This document shows, in pieces, positions 45,101 to 52,266 of a stretch of 64,000 nucleotides of DNA (positions are counted from its first letter, which is position 1; each line of letters starts with the position of its first letter). This stretch comes from Pseudovibrio sp000156235 (GTDB lineage Bacteria > Pseudomonadota > Alphaproteobacteria > Rhizobiales > Stappiaceae), in the NCBI RefSeq assembly GCF_000156235.1, contig NZ_DS996811.1, positions 62,001 to 126,000 on the forward strand, written 5' to 3'. The translations under genes were made by a program, and so were the position numbers. The notes beneath the pieces are model-generated. The model saw only the letters and a program-made list of their open reading frames with translations. It did no database searches and was not told the origin of the DNA.

Positions 45101-45338
45101 AACGCTCGATCTGGGTGATGCGAAAGTCTTCTTCTTTGAAGGCACAACTGATCAGCCGGTGCGTCTACGTACAACAGCAAGCCCGACCATCAAGGGCGTG
45201 TTTGCCAGCACCCAGTCTCCGTCAGAGCTCAAAGCCACCTGGTCCAGGCAGACCCTCGGTTCATTCGCCGCTCCTGTCACAGGTAAGGCGATGAGCAAAG
45301 CAGCAGGCCAGATCACGCTGGCGCGCAGCGCTGACTAG
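36177..45338 (+). CDS. Giant repeat protein with a DUF6603-like domain
   Basis: A 3053-residue protein of unknown function, first gene of a three-gene operon. The GTG start follows GAGGAA. No signal peptide, membrane helix or enzyme motif is visible. Residues 40-1500 or so hold at least six diverged repeats of about 200-300 residues; each opens with a helix after a proline (DPISYLADG at 42, KPFVDWLQQ at 293, DPLGALQKW at 547, NPLDAVNRQ at 811, DPAGFLPTQ at 1118, NPGDWLLEK at 1312), followed by a beta-rich part. Residues 2010-2460 match the DUF6603 pattern (FSIQGFAGGFSVNRGLTLPD, PPDYYPAVPRVGFDWRINDD). A Ser/Thr/Pro-rich linker (about 2700-2745) leads to a distinct beta-rich C-terminal domain. 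Cysteine is scarce in the repeat region. Confidence 0.9.
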   Translation: MSITINGKDLDAATLELALLTGLLTPSEDGSSEYTLVEDWFSDPISYLADGLKSPDSNLPALIKELIGSRSGATLNIPAASTDSLGTWYPLLQETDTEATANGSGPYLISRPAPDGGLTYGLGFQTVQTLSGDLQARIWGILPIVIVNNTPQVALTNAGESILLGVEIASSSGPVVEVAGFSLDGLRMSVTMAPAKTTGSPVSISLEILQLKIPGEAKASDVDLSDFQAVSNDEIMGAVRGLLIAALAQIMPADSPEISLLFPAIGFGGQVADIGEVPAIDWLSLLENSEDLTKPFVDWLQQIASDTTALNAWGTALTGLITGTVAQASGDGTQTAPYQFALKTIGSVGTLYLTLQASTNSDGSTHLLPGLAFDADAVTLGTSEAQLVPSASLTFVDLGFNSGALSVAPAPFVAQLTLENKTEGTDLVSTTYDGKAFSVGSVELGIELTPSGDSVNLLPKFELVSVEIAGSSHASLNLLQPEKVASVVASDLASAVSEKLQDLLGNTTGTPGFALSVLIGLAAPTTSDWTQDLAPPLSPDEFAKNITDPLGALQKWYYAVLSADQPISGATPAQWIAQMIATLMTNGSQSVSTSSAAGTAQDPWLFPLMGSQVKAYLRAYMDNTNLVVGLQVGADFNLGAYTPLDISLGADLLTLETSSADQVLSGASAFSALDFKVSLPDGVTTSAVSGITLDITGADAQVGWSATNGFGWQINVAQSQLKDGDTVIATGSNLTFKQGESWEDKLSGAGATTFAPLLAGITGLALLRTGTRAGLLLDGWLGLLGNATAQNMPAGITWPADMPRVGADILTNPLDAVNRQINDLLSNETQAQAALSLLGWALGDDTTAPQISAASNGDPYLVPLPTSTGINLAVWDKEEAGDGVIIGLQRSFSPDTLGDVVVSVEASAELYSSSTSTDTHTPSVTLLADLTGANGDLIQGLLSSAQIGLTLVLTSAGPAMAPILSVTPADGSDPIRIDFDNPATGLSAAHSEVLLSMLNKGVAALVEAYSDNETLSKLGSLLETAGLAVLVDGKFALNAQAWLQLTAAPTEFFKEAGDYLLAQVEQRDDLINLIKSVSGLDWPTIPEELLAVMAALDLITSKEDGYLPVPNSILALISDPAGFLPTQLSALMESEEKRAALAAAFGQSKATASFGPVNLTVLNANDFKLELSNPISFGSSLQLDASVDFNLTSESLTAALDLTAPQIGSGLTLALTGTNFKSADLSAAITLGSSDGSLHPVEVALYPFDADTLLQDLEKTVPAMLLGRVVADALSTVLGDHPVAMGVANALSLTRTGEGGSTEITLPLQFIDNPGDWLLEKTEMGLDGAFSIEGLSRLFSQLPAEGTPGSGIYLRSADNSITVAGLPYNLELVFTADVDTNQFSVAPRLTEKLQLSDDFAISELSFGLALTPDLVPVPTAQVALSGSISSTTPKFELTAGYDNTFNLSVGQMDGPTLSLIPFTGWMEFAEEVAAQAAQSLITEATTQLLDKLKSSGASDFITKLENAAEALQISELVDELINSATEADEGQSLEDIAVDWIKQRVSSINASATAQAIATFLSSELDGVSSKDGLVIYKLGDGDKSQISFGSDGDLVGLWAEASFDAGSGIQVTLSKTGIGYPIATGGDIEFDMGLSVEADLFGNTGPRIELDWSNSKSFSLIFNPIGAGDAYAVYDAKLLPVPFPGTDGTAGGGLDAWLEDLALHVLPRYAALGLLNASVTKTWLNQPLLDGKIPAPGIVLKDIGLITETDGLYMPASPEELAGKTVNNIISSLINTILGTLTAGSPLTLVSLPDNGKLQVSSASNDGSESTPEYTLSLVIPSISIKDSGVALQLGNSEAGDWIKQAGKSNTGDYPAGLALTLSVPDSGPDFGSIQFSAAYIGVSLNGKNGKPLIDLSRFSLGGVTAQGLLSLQFGQSDPVHSYGAGGDLVDIAFALSPGSVTGSGSNPVAHNLLGSSSSSAQGAKPAVNPAFDATLGWISDGTFGAALEQDGKPVSEIYLPVQRSFGPLQVDGIGAEWEADTHSLGMLFDGGIETTAITLEVIGLDVTIPITNPTNFDGYGLDLSGLALAFKGGTVSLSGDLLKQTSGNIISYDGEINASTSLLGLTAVGSYALMPANPTDGETQATSLFVFGDVRTGGALGGPPAFSIQGFAGGFSVNRGLTLPDVSAVDSFPLIQAVSDPTFIAEGSSPGQVLAKFDEVIPPQIGNYWGAAGMNVSSFELVDTFAMLIANFGASFSFDAIGLAKATMPPNASFDKALAYIELGVTMSFDPSDGEFALTGQLSPSSFLLSHDCHLTGGFAVRAWFGDNENAGDFVITLGGYSPAFTPPDYYPAVPRVGFDWRINDDTSITGGTYFALTPSAIMAGADLSAQFHSGELHAWFDAGADFLISWAPFYYNIDVHVDVGVSYTIDYWIGSSTFSASLGAGLNLYGPQTGGSVYVDWVIISFSIPFGDGGSNSQAALSWDAFAQKFLPKNAQKNDEIVPLSAAVQAGQVSGAAANTVQAKTAEFKVTSAIPATSATFANTSKTFAGTASIGVKPVGWKDSVDTELTVSITSAEGTEEATGFTVETITNGVPSALWSDGDSDAVIKDAIVGLTIGTTETQPTGGIGPITMSSAYKPTCAQSSDAPLPFADIPQVNGDQPEAQDNAFDVIQSTIASTSVEQTRSAISAALNSVNLTAIDNPDLSIMKEYADQIMIAPPQLATIGTYVDTPPVASSTPPAIAQPSPDTSGTSEVMEMAEESSVDLIAYGSLRELRGVTEAHEGLPSRKRTRWTWRSLSPFHYRKPEVSAEPGRAYLFQASKSTTPLRLDLSKFNGVSLRVVALDRAGRVLLETDTCDQTVTLPTKTYRVAVFCEAGRDNVPFHLDGWMIDQKLMLAGDGRLIGEGCTVFTRGAFEQTTRFKPGTVLMKNVIDADVLEHVNGTSIEGTLETCFPSGARSIAITVGAGEVSEQDILIKHGTQVGGWKPATPSQTLDLGDAKVFFFEGTTDQPVRLRTTASPTIKGVFASTQSPSELKATWSRQTLGSFAAPVTGKAMSKAAGQITLARSAD

Positions 45339-45365
45339 AACCAGACGAAGAGAAGGAATTTTCCC

Positions 45366-47477
45366 ATGCAAGAACAAGACTCCAACACCTTGTCTGGCCT
45401 GACTGCTGGACAAGTTGAGATCTACGACAAGGATGTACCAGCCCTTCCATCGGGCAACTACACTCTGACAGTTGATCAAGCCGTGAAGCAGGATGGAACC
45501 TGTGCTGTCAGCTCGTCAAACGACGATCAGTGTAGAGCCTACTCCACGTCGCTGGATTTTTCTGTCACAGGCCCCAAGCTCTCCATGAGCACAGATCAGG
45601 TGGTGGAGGTCTTTCCTCCATCCCGATCTCCCGGCGCCTGGCAGGAAACACTGCCCTACATCACGCTCAGCTCTCCTACTCTGCCGTGGGAGAGTGAACT
45701 CACCGTGCCAAATACAGAACCAGCGGAACATGCACCGTGGCTGGCGCTTGTGGTGTTGACCGAGGACGAACTCGGCGGATCTGGTCAGCCTGTTACCTCA
45801 GGCACTGTCGCCACACTCATCACCCCATCCTCAGCGGACATTCTGGCGCCTGTTATCTCTCCTGCCCCGACCACCCAGGAGCAGGAAGAGAAGATCCAGA
45901 TGCTCGACATTCCGAGAGATGTGTTTACGGCCAACATGCCCTCTGCAGCGGATATGAAGCTTCTTGCTCATGTGCGCAGAACAAGCACTGATGATGGCAC
46001 CGCAACTGGAGAAGCTGGTACAGAAACCTACTCTGTCATCGTCGCAAACCGGCTCCCTCAAACCGGCAAGAACAACTCTGTCTTCCTGATCAGCCTTGAA
46101 GGTCTTGGTGATTACTTGCCAGGTGGTAGCCAGAGCATTGCGCAGGCCAAAACCGCTGTACGGGTTGCTGTGCTGTATTCCTGGCAAATGGGCACAGTCA
46201 CAGACACCGGTGATTTTTGCTCGGACTTTCAGGAGATCTCTGAAAACGGCAGTACCGGCATGCTCAAGATTGACAGTGCTCTTGAGGGGCAAGCTGGGAC
46301 AATTCTGGAGCAGGGCTTTGTCCCTCTCACCTGGAACATGCGTTCTGGCGAAACCATGACAGCATGGTATCGCGGACCTTTTGCCCCCGTTGCCACAAAA
46401 GAAGATTTGATTGCACCGCCGCAAACCTCCGGCATCCTGCCTGCTGTTTTGCATAGTGATCAGCTGCTGCGGTACAATCAGTCAAACGGCATCTTTGACG
46501 TTTCTTACGCCGCAGCCTTTGAGGTTGGCCGCCTGCTGGCGCTGTCATCGCCCTCTTACCTGACGCAGATTGCTGGCTGGCGTTCAGATGCAGTCAGTCA
46601 AGCGCTGGACCTCACCAACAACGCATATAGTGAGGCACGGGATTATCTCAGTTCTGGTGGAGCAACCTCTTCTGAGAGCACACCTCCTCCTCCTCCTCCG
46701 GTCAGCATTCAAAACTGGCTTGCCCGTCAGGCGCAGCTTACCGGCCTGCCATTTTCCCATCTGGTTCCGAATGCGAGCTTACTGGAAGCTGAGCAATTGC
46801 GTTTCTTCATCGTGGACCAGAACTGGATCTACTACTTCCTCATGGGTGCGTTGAGCGTTGGGATTTTGGAAGACAGCTCCCTCGCCCATCATCAGGGCAG
46901 CGCGCACACCACTGTTACGCAGGCCATGACACAGGCGAACAATGGAGAAGGTTGGGTTGAGCCCATCACAGGATACCTGCTTCGCTCCAAACTCGTCACT
47001 GACTTTCCAAAGATGACCGTTTCAGCAAAAGCTGCCGACAATAATCCTCTTGTCTGCCTGCAAAAGCAGAACCTTTCCAGCTCAGTTGCCTTTGGCATGT
47101 TTTATGGTGTCCCGAAGAGTGTCAGCTTCACTCAACCAGAACAACATTTGCAGTTCGGGATTTTCTCTCACAACGACGGATATGTGATCCCCGCCCGCTA
47201 CATTTCCGGCTCCAATGCCGGAAGTCAGATTCCCGGTGAAAGCACCAATGCTGACGACGTTGCTGTGTCCATGCGCACAGGCAGCACAGGCGTGGTGAGT
47301 GTGGACGCAACCGCCCGGCAGTTGGCTGCAGTCATCGCAGCAAACGACAGCATATTGCAAGACACTTCAGACCTGACATCCGGTCAGTTTGCTATTCAGC
47401 TGATCAAGCCTGCTGGCAGTTTCACCTTCAGCTGGTCCTCAACTTCCCAGAATAACACCAATGGAGAAGCAGCATGA
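45366..47477 (+). CDS. Large uncharacterised protein, second gene of the giant-protein operon
   Basis: A 703-residue protein with no signal peptide or membrane segment. The start is an ATG after AGAAGGA, 27 bases from the giant gene. The N-terminus (GNYTLTVDQAV, then VVEVFPPSRSPGAWQETLPY) and residues 105-138 (LPWESELTV, PWLALVVLTEDELG) read as an ordered beta-rich domain. A poly-proline stretch (STPPPPPPVS) near 440 separates a second domain with the conserved-looking sentence LRFFIVDQNWIYYFLMGALS near 477. I know these motifs only from uncharacterised large bacterial proteins. The stop overlaps the next start (ATGA), which argues for fixed stoichiometry with the third protein. Confidence 0.85.
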   Translation: MQEQDSNTLSGLTAGQVEIYDKDVPALPSGNYTLTVDQAVKQDGTCAVSSSNDDQCRAYSTSLDFSVTGPKLSMSTDQVVEVFPPSRSPGAWQETLPYITLSSPTLPWESELTVPNTEPAEHAPWLALVVLTEDELGGSGQPVTSGTVATLITPSSADILAPVISPAPTTQEQEEKIQMLDIPRDVFTANMPSAADMKLLAHVRRTSTDDGTATGEAGTETYSVIVANRLPQTGKNNSVFLISLEGLGDYLPGGSQSIAQAKTAVRVAVLYSWQMGTVTDTGDFCSDFQEISENGSTGMLKIDSALEGQAGTILEQGFVPLTWNMRSGETMTAWYRGPFAPVATKEDLIAPPQTSGILPAVLHSDQLLRYNQSNGIFDVSYAAAFEVGRLLALSSPSYLTQIAGWRSDAVSQALDLTNNAYSEARDYLSSGGATSSESTPPPPPPVSIQNWLARQAQLTGLPFSHLVPNASLLEAEQLRFFIVDQNWIYYFLMGALSVGILEDSSLAHHQGSAHTTVTQAMTQANNGEGWVEPITGYLLRSKLVTDFPKMTVSAKAADNNPLVCLQKQNLSSSVAFGMFYGVPKSVSFTQPEQHLQFGIFSHNDGYVIPARYISGSNAGSQIPGESTNADDVAVSMRTGSTGVVSVDATARQLAAVIAANDSILQDTSDLTSGQFAIQLIKPAGSFTFSWSSTSQNNTNGEAA

Positions 47478-50400
47478 CGTACAATGAAACCGCAGTCTCT
47501 CCCGTGGTAAGCGGACCACGCATGATTGTTCCGATGCAGATGGATTGTTTGCTGGTCGGCACGCCCAACCAAAAGGTAAACTGGGCCAAGCTGGGCTTGA
47601 ACTATGACGACCTGCTGAGCGGCAAATCTGCCATCACAACTGAAGTTTCTCCAAATTACGCTTTGGAAACAGGTGCGCACCTGCACTTCACCGTGCCTAA
47701 AGCACTACGCCATGGCACGCAAAACGAAGAAGGGATGATGAGCTATCCGGACTTGCCTAACCGTTGGCTGGTCACGCGCATTCTCTCGACATCTTCGGCA
47801 GCAAAGCCTGAGTTGACCTCCTGGATCATCGAAAGTGACTATCTGAGTGAGGTCACACCACAAACGGACGCACAATGGCTGCTCAACACAGCTGCCAACT
47901 CAAAAGATGCCCCTCAGCTCGTGGCCAAAGGTCTGGGCCGCGCGATGCCCCTGGCTGAATGGAATGCCGACCCGCTTTCCAATACCGCTGACATTACCGC
48001 CAGTGCCCCCGGTTCCATCCGGTGGGCAGCAGCTTACAGCGGCACACAAAACGTACTCTCCTTCCATGATCCACTGACAAACTATGATGCTGAAAGCGTA
48101 ACCGTAGGCTACATGGTGATTGGTTGGTACCAGCCAGTCACGCAGGACCCGTTCGCCGGTGTTTCCCAAAAGTCCACTGCAGAGGATGCAGAAGCACTTT
48201 GGCAGCAGATCATGACCGAGTTTGCCTGGACACTTTCAGGCGGCGAGACAGAGGCTAAACAGGACTGGGAAAAGTGGCTTGCTGCAGAATACCCTTCCTC
48301 AGCAACCACGGAATGGATCTACCCCAGCCAGATGCTGTGCAACAGCGTCTACCTAAATCTGCCGTGGCAGGGCAAAGACCATGACTACACTCCAGGGTCT
48401 TCCGGGGTCACGGATCTGGCTTTGTCTGTCGGGCAAAGCTCCAGCCAGGCTTTGGCAGCATTGCTTGCAGCAAACACGGCAAGCGAAACAACGGCCTCAA
48501 CAGCAGTTACAAACACTCAGAAGAATGACCTCCTGACGTCCGTATTCGGCAATTTTCCAGCCGATACGTACAGCAGCACCGTCAACTTTGATACCACGGC
48601 TCAGGCCACCACCTTCTCTCCCAAACCCGGAGGAAGCCAGTGGGTTGTTCGCCCAGCCAATGCAAACAATGCAGCTGCCGGCACATTGCCTGCAAGCAGC
48701 TCCGCCATTTCCGTAAATCTTACTGATGATCAGGTCTCGCTTCTGATTCAGCTCAACCAGTCACAGGCAGAGGTCGACCAGATCTCTGAGTACATTGCCG
48801 ACCTGAACTGGCGGATTTTTGCGGTTGCCTACCTTGAAGAGCAAGCAAAAACAGCCGACAGCAATGGGTTTGACGCAACCCCTTACACAACTGCTTTGGC
48901 TGCCTTTAAGTCTGAAGTGGATGATCAAAACATCAAACTTACAAACGCAACCAAGTCCGTAAATGATCTCAAAGGTCAGTTGGAAACCAGCGTTGGTTCC
49001 ACATTTCAGGTTTTGCAAAGTCCGCTTTCGCAGTTCATGTCTCCCAATGATCCGGCAGTGATTGTTGCAGGCAAAGGGATCGCAGGCCAGACCTTAACCA
49101 CCGCAGCTTCAGCAACCCAGAAAACCATGCTGGAGGTGCGGGTAACCGGAGAAACTCTGAGCAAGTTCACATTCTCCTGGACATCGGATTATAGCAGTAA
49201 TCCCATCTCTGGAAGTGTGTCAGCATCAACCTTGTTTAGTGACCTCGGGATTGCCAGTTCCTCGCTTCTTCCCGTTGAGTATCAATGGCTTCTGGCAGAA
49301 GCGATCCTGCTCAATCCAGGCAATGCTCAATACATTGCAAGCTTAATTGCAAGTGAAGCTGGACAAGAGCTTACGGCCAGCGAGCTGGAAACATTCGGCA
49401 ATGCGATCATCACCGCACTGCAGTCTATTTATCCAACCAGCGGCAGCGATGAAGATCACGATCCGGTTTCCATTGCCCCCCAGTACTTTACGGGTGTCGC
49501 CCCTTCTGTGGTTGGTGTGAGCCTGTCTTACTCAGCACCATGGATCCCCTTGGTTCTGGATTGGAAAGCAAACTGGTACCCGGACACCTCTCAGTCTCTG
49601 GGGTCTACAGGCAGCGGCCCGTTTGAGCTGAGCGGCCAGACAATCCTGAATGGCACCGCTTTTAGTGTCTTTTCGGCCAGACTACAAAACTTCATCAAGC
49701 CCTCACCGCAGTTCAGCAAGCTGACCGCGGAGGAGCAGTCATTCCTAACTGATGCAGAAGCAACGGGCACTGGCTTTGATGTGCTCATCCAGACCATGAG
49801 TGGCTTTGAAGAGGCATTTTTGAGCCGCAAGCAGGAAATGTCCATGCTTACCTCTGATGATGCTGTCATTCGGCAGGCAATCCTCTCTGCGTCCTCTGCC
49901 GTTCCAACAGATACGGAACTGTATGCACCATTAAGAGCCGGGCGTTTTGAGTTTACCGGCGTTTACATCGCAGACGCCTTTGGTCAGGTTCTGAACGTGA
50001 TTAATGATGGCGAGACGACCAATCCGACAGTGACAATACCACCGGCACTGCACTCAGATTCCGGCGCGAACTTTGCCGCATTGGAGCCAGCTCTGGCGCA
50101 ACCGGCAAAGCTTGATCTCACACTGATGAGTGCGGCAACCTTTAACGGCTCAGAGGAGACCTCAGTCTCCGTCCCTGTCAACTCCGCCAGTGCCTCTACC
50201 CCAATCATCGGCTGGCTTCTGCCAAACCGGTTGGAACAGTCCATGATGGTGTTCGAAGCTGATGGCACTCCCGCTGGCACAGTGCGGTCCATCTACTCTG
50301 AAAACAGCGCTGGTTTGCGTTGGGAAAGTGCCCCCGGACAGCCGATCTCTCTGGGAACGCCTCCAACAGTTCAAAACCCACTGTTTGAAGAGATGCTGAC

Positions 50401-51226
50401 CGGCTTGCTGGCAACCCAGCTCTCAGAAAGTGATGCTGCTCTGGAAGGGTTGTTGCAGCTTGCAGCACTCAACAGCTGGGCCATGAGCGCAAAAGGCGGT
50501 CAGCCGCTGAATGGCAATCTGCAGGAAATGCTCGGAACCCCTATCGCCGTGGTCAGCGCCAGATTGGCACTGACACAGCAAGGCCCGCTGATTTTGGACC
50601 CCGTTGATCTCACCGAGACCAGCTTGCCGTCATCTCCCGTACAAGGGTATCAGACAACCTGTTCCATTGGCGACTTTGAACTGGCAGCCTCCGGTGTTCT
50701 GGGCAGCTATGTCAACGGCGACTTCAGCCAGCTGATCACAGCAAAGAACTATCAGCAGGAACTGACAAATGCCTCCGCAGAGTCGGTGAAGCAAACACTG
50801 ACCCGATCAACACCTGAGACGACGGGAACCTACATCAACTCCGGTGCGGATATTCCCATCACAGTGAGCAGCACACAGGCGCCCGCATATGTTGATCTGG
50901 TCCTGCTGGTTGATCCACGCGGCCAGATCCCCGTGACATCCACATTGCTTCCTGCAAACTGGGCTCAGCTCACCCCGCAAATGATCGCTCCTGCCCTGCA
51001 GAACATGTCTGCCAACTTCCGGGTTGGCCCTATCCTGACACCTGCAGATGCAATCAGCCTACCACTGCCCGGCGGTACACAGGGACAGTGGCAGTGGGTG
51101 GAGGTCAAAGGCACAGGCTGGGAGGTGACTTCCCATTTGCTCACCCCGGACACCAGCCCACAACTCGGAACCGCCCCCGCCGTCATCCGGGACGGCTGGC
51201 TCTCAATGCCAGGAGTAGAAAAGTAG
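47474..51226 (+). CDS. Large uncharacterised protein, third gene of the giant-protein operon
   Basis: A 1250-residue protein with no signal peptide, membrane segment or known catalytic motif. Notable parts: GAHLHFTVPKALRHGTQNEE then LPNRWLVTRIL at about residues 62-100; a long helical, coiled-coil-like insertion at about 412-515 (LIQLNQSQAEVDQISEYIAD and VDDQNIKLTNATKSVNDLKG); SAPWIPLVLDWKANWYPD near 688-706; and a C-terminal domain with VDPRGQIPVTSTLLPANWAQ near 1145 and QWQWVEVKGTGWEV near 1203. Its translation is coupled to the 703-residue protein. These stretches look like family signatures, but I know no characterised member. Confidence 0.85.
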   Translation: MTYNETAVSPVVSGPRMIVPMQMDCLLVGTPNQKVNWAKLGLNYDDLLSGKSAITTEVSPNYALETGAHLHFTVPKALRHGTQNEEGMMSYPDLPNRWLVTRILSTSSAAKPELTSWIIESDYLSEVTPQTDAQWLLNTAANSKDAPQLVAKGLGRAMPLAEWNADPLSNTADITASAPGSIRWAAAYSGTQNVLSFHDPLTNYDAESVTVGYMVIGWYQPVTQDPFAGVSQKSTAEDAEALWQQIMTEFAWTLSGGETEAKQDWEKWLAAEYPSSATTEWIYPSQMLCNSVYLNLPWQGKDHDYTPGSSGVTDLALSVGQSSSQALAALLAANTASETTASTAVTNTQKNDLLTSVFGNFPADTYSSTVNFDTTAQATTFSPKPGGSQWVVRPANANNAAAGTLPASSSAISVNLTDDQVSLLIQLNQSQAEVDQISEYIADLNWRIFAVAYLEEQAKTADSNGFDATPYTTALAAFKSEVDDQNIKLTNATKSVNDLKGQLETSVGSTFQVLQSPLSQFMSPNDPAVIVAGKGIAGQTLTTAASATQKTMLEVRVTGETLSKFTFSWTSDYSSNPISGSVSASTLFSDLGIASSSLLPVEYQWLLAEAILLNPGNAQYIASLIASEAGQELTASELETFGNAIITALQSIYPTSGSDEDHDPVSIAPQYFTGVAPSVVGVSLSYSAPWIPLVLDWKANWYPDTSQSLGSTGSGPFELSGQTILNGTAFSVFSARLQNFIKPSPQFSKLTAEEQSFLTDAEATGTGFDVLIQTMSGFEEAFLSRKQEMSMLTSDDAVIRQAILSASSAVPTDTELYAPLRAGRFEFTGVYIADAFGQVLNVINDGETTNPTVTIPPALHSDSGANFAALEPALAQPAKLDLTLMSAATFNGSEETSVSVPVNSASASTPIIGWLLPNRLEQSMMVFEADGTPAGTVRSIYSENSAGLRWESAPGQPISLGTPPTVQNPLFEEMLTGLLATQLSESDAALEGLLQLAALNSWAMSAKGGQPLNGNLQEMLGTPIAVVSARLALTQQGPLILDPVDLTETSLPSSPVQGYQTTCSIGDFELAASGVLGSYVNGDFSQLITAKNYQQELTNASAESVKQTLTRSTPETTGTYINSGADIPITVSSTQAPAYVDLVLLVDPRGQIPVTSTLLPANWAQLTPQMIAPALQNMSANFRVGPILTPADAISLPLPGGTQGQWQWVEVKGTGWEVTSHLLTPDTSPQLGTAPAVIRDGWLSMPGVEK

Positions 51227-51235
51227 CCACACCAA

Positions 51236-51253
51236 GTGAGGCTCCGGCCTCAC
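51236..51253 (+). terminator. Stem-loop at the end of the giant-protein operon
   Basis: Perfect 7-base arms GTGAGGC and GCCTCAC around a TCCG tetraloop, nine bases after the stop. No U-run follows. It is a compact stable hairpin that probably marks the transcript end. Confidence 0.55.
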
Positions 51254-51383
51254 TCGCACCACTGCTGAAAAATTGTAGCCCTGACAGCTGGACTTTACCT
51301 AGCAACGCAAAAACACCCCAAAAAACGCAAAGCAACGCACATTTAAGCGTAGCTTTGGTTGCGGAGTGATTTTCCCAATAATA

Positions 51384-52169
51384 TCAGTGCGTTTTCTGCT
51401 TTTCGAGCATTTTTAGGATGCGGGAGAAGCGGGAGAAGGATTGGGTTGCGGCGAAGGCAAAGCCCTTCCATCCGGCAAAGATGAAGCGGCGCACGAACAG
51501 GTACTTGAACATCTCCACCGGCAGCTCGGTCACCAGCCGCAGGCGCAGCAACCAGGCCGGCTTCTGCTTCTGGGTCTCAGCCGCCAGCTCAGAGGTGTAG
51601 TTCAGCTTGCTCAGCGCATGGGCCCAGGTGCGGAACGAGTAATGGTACTGGCGATTGCGCAGGATGCCCATCTTGTAACCATCATCCAGCTGCATGCGGT
51701 CATAGGACGGGTCCAGCTTGATGCGGGCATGCTTGAGATTGTAAAGCCGGGGTACCTTGCGGAAATCGGCAAAAAGCCGCGGTTTCTGATCTCCCGGCAA
51801 CACCATGGTGTTGCGCACAAGATAGCAAGCGCAATCCGGTTCGCCAGCAGCAAACATCTGTGTCAGTTCTTGTCTGAGTTCCGGGGTCACGACCTCATCG
51901 GCGTCAATGTAAAACACCCAGTCAAAGGCGCACTGGGTTTCTCCAAAGCTGCGCTGCGGGCCAAACCCTTTCCATGGGTTGTAAACCACCTTGGCTCCAT
52001 GAGATTTTGCAATGGCTACGGTGTCATCGGTGGAGCCGGAATCAATCACAATGATTTCCTGCCCAAGCTCTTTGACACTTTCCAGTGTTCTTCCAATACG
52101 ATCAGCTTCATTGAAGCTGCGGATTAGGATAGAAATCGGTGGCAATTGCTGTGACATTTGCGGGGCCAT
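51384..52169 (-). CDS. Family 2 glycosyltransferase, LPS-core type (WaaE/KdtX-like)
   Basis: A 261-residue GT-A glycosyltransferase. The N-terminal nucleotide-binding part reads ISILIRSFNEADRIGRTLES and IIVIDSGSTDDTVAIAKSHG, and the metal-binding DXD is in WVFYIDADEVVTPELR near residue 90. The overall layout, including FGPQRSFGETQCAFDWVFYI and a basic C-terminus (KYLFVRRFIFAGWKGFAFAA), resembles LgtF/WaaE enzymes that add glucose to the inner core of LPS. It is divergent from the next glycosyltransferase gene and has normal composition, unlike the AT-rich pse genes. It probably acts on the cytoplasmic face of the inner membrane. Confidence 0.9.
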   Translation of the reverse strand: MAPQMSQQLPPISILIRSFNEADRIGRTLESVKELGQEIIVIDSGSTDDTVAIAKSHGAKVVYNPWKGFGPQRSFGETQCAFDWVFYIDADEVVTPELRQELTQMFAAGEPDCACYLVRNTMVLPGDQKPRLFADFRKVPRLYNLKHARIKLDPSYDRMQLDDGYKMGILRNRQYHYSFRTWAHALSKLNYTSELAAETQKQKPAWLLRLRLVTELPVEMFKYLFVRRFIFAGWKGFAFAATQSFSRFSRILKMLEKQKTH

Positions 52170-52266
52170 ATTTACCAGTTACGCTTGAGCTGTAATTAAG
52201 GGGTCACGTGGATTTAATCAAGCCTGCTGCATATGGTATGAGTGCGGCAAAAAAAGGAAACAGGAC

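Noticed and set aside
36177..51226. Giant genes as modular synthases, RTX adhesins or autotransporters
   Set aside because: No condensation, adenylation, ketosynthase or carrier-protein motifs, no glycine-rich nonapeptide calcium repeats, and no signal peptide or terminal beta-barrel signature are visible.
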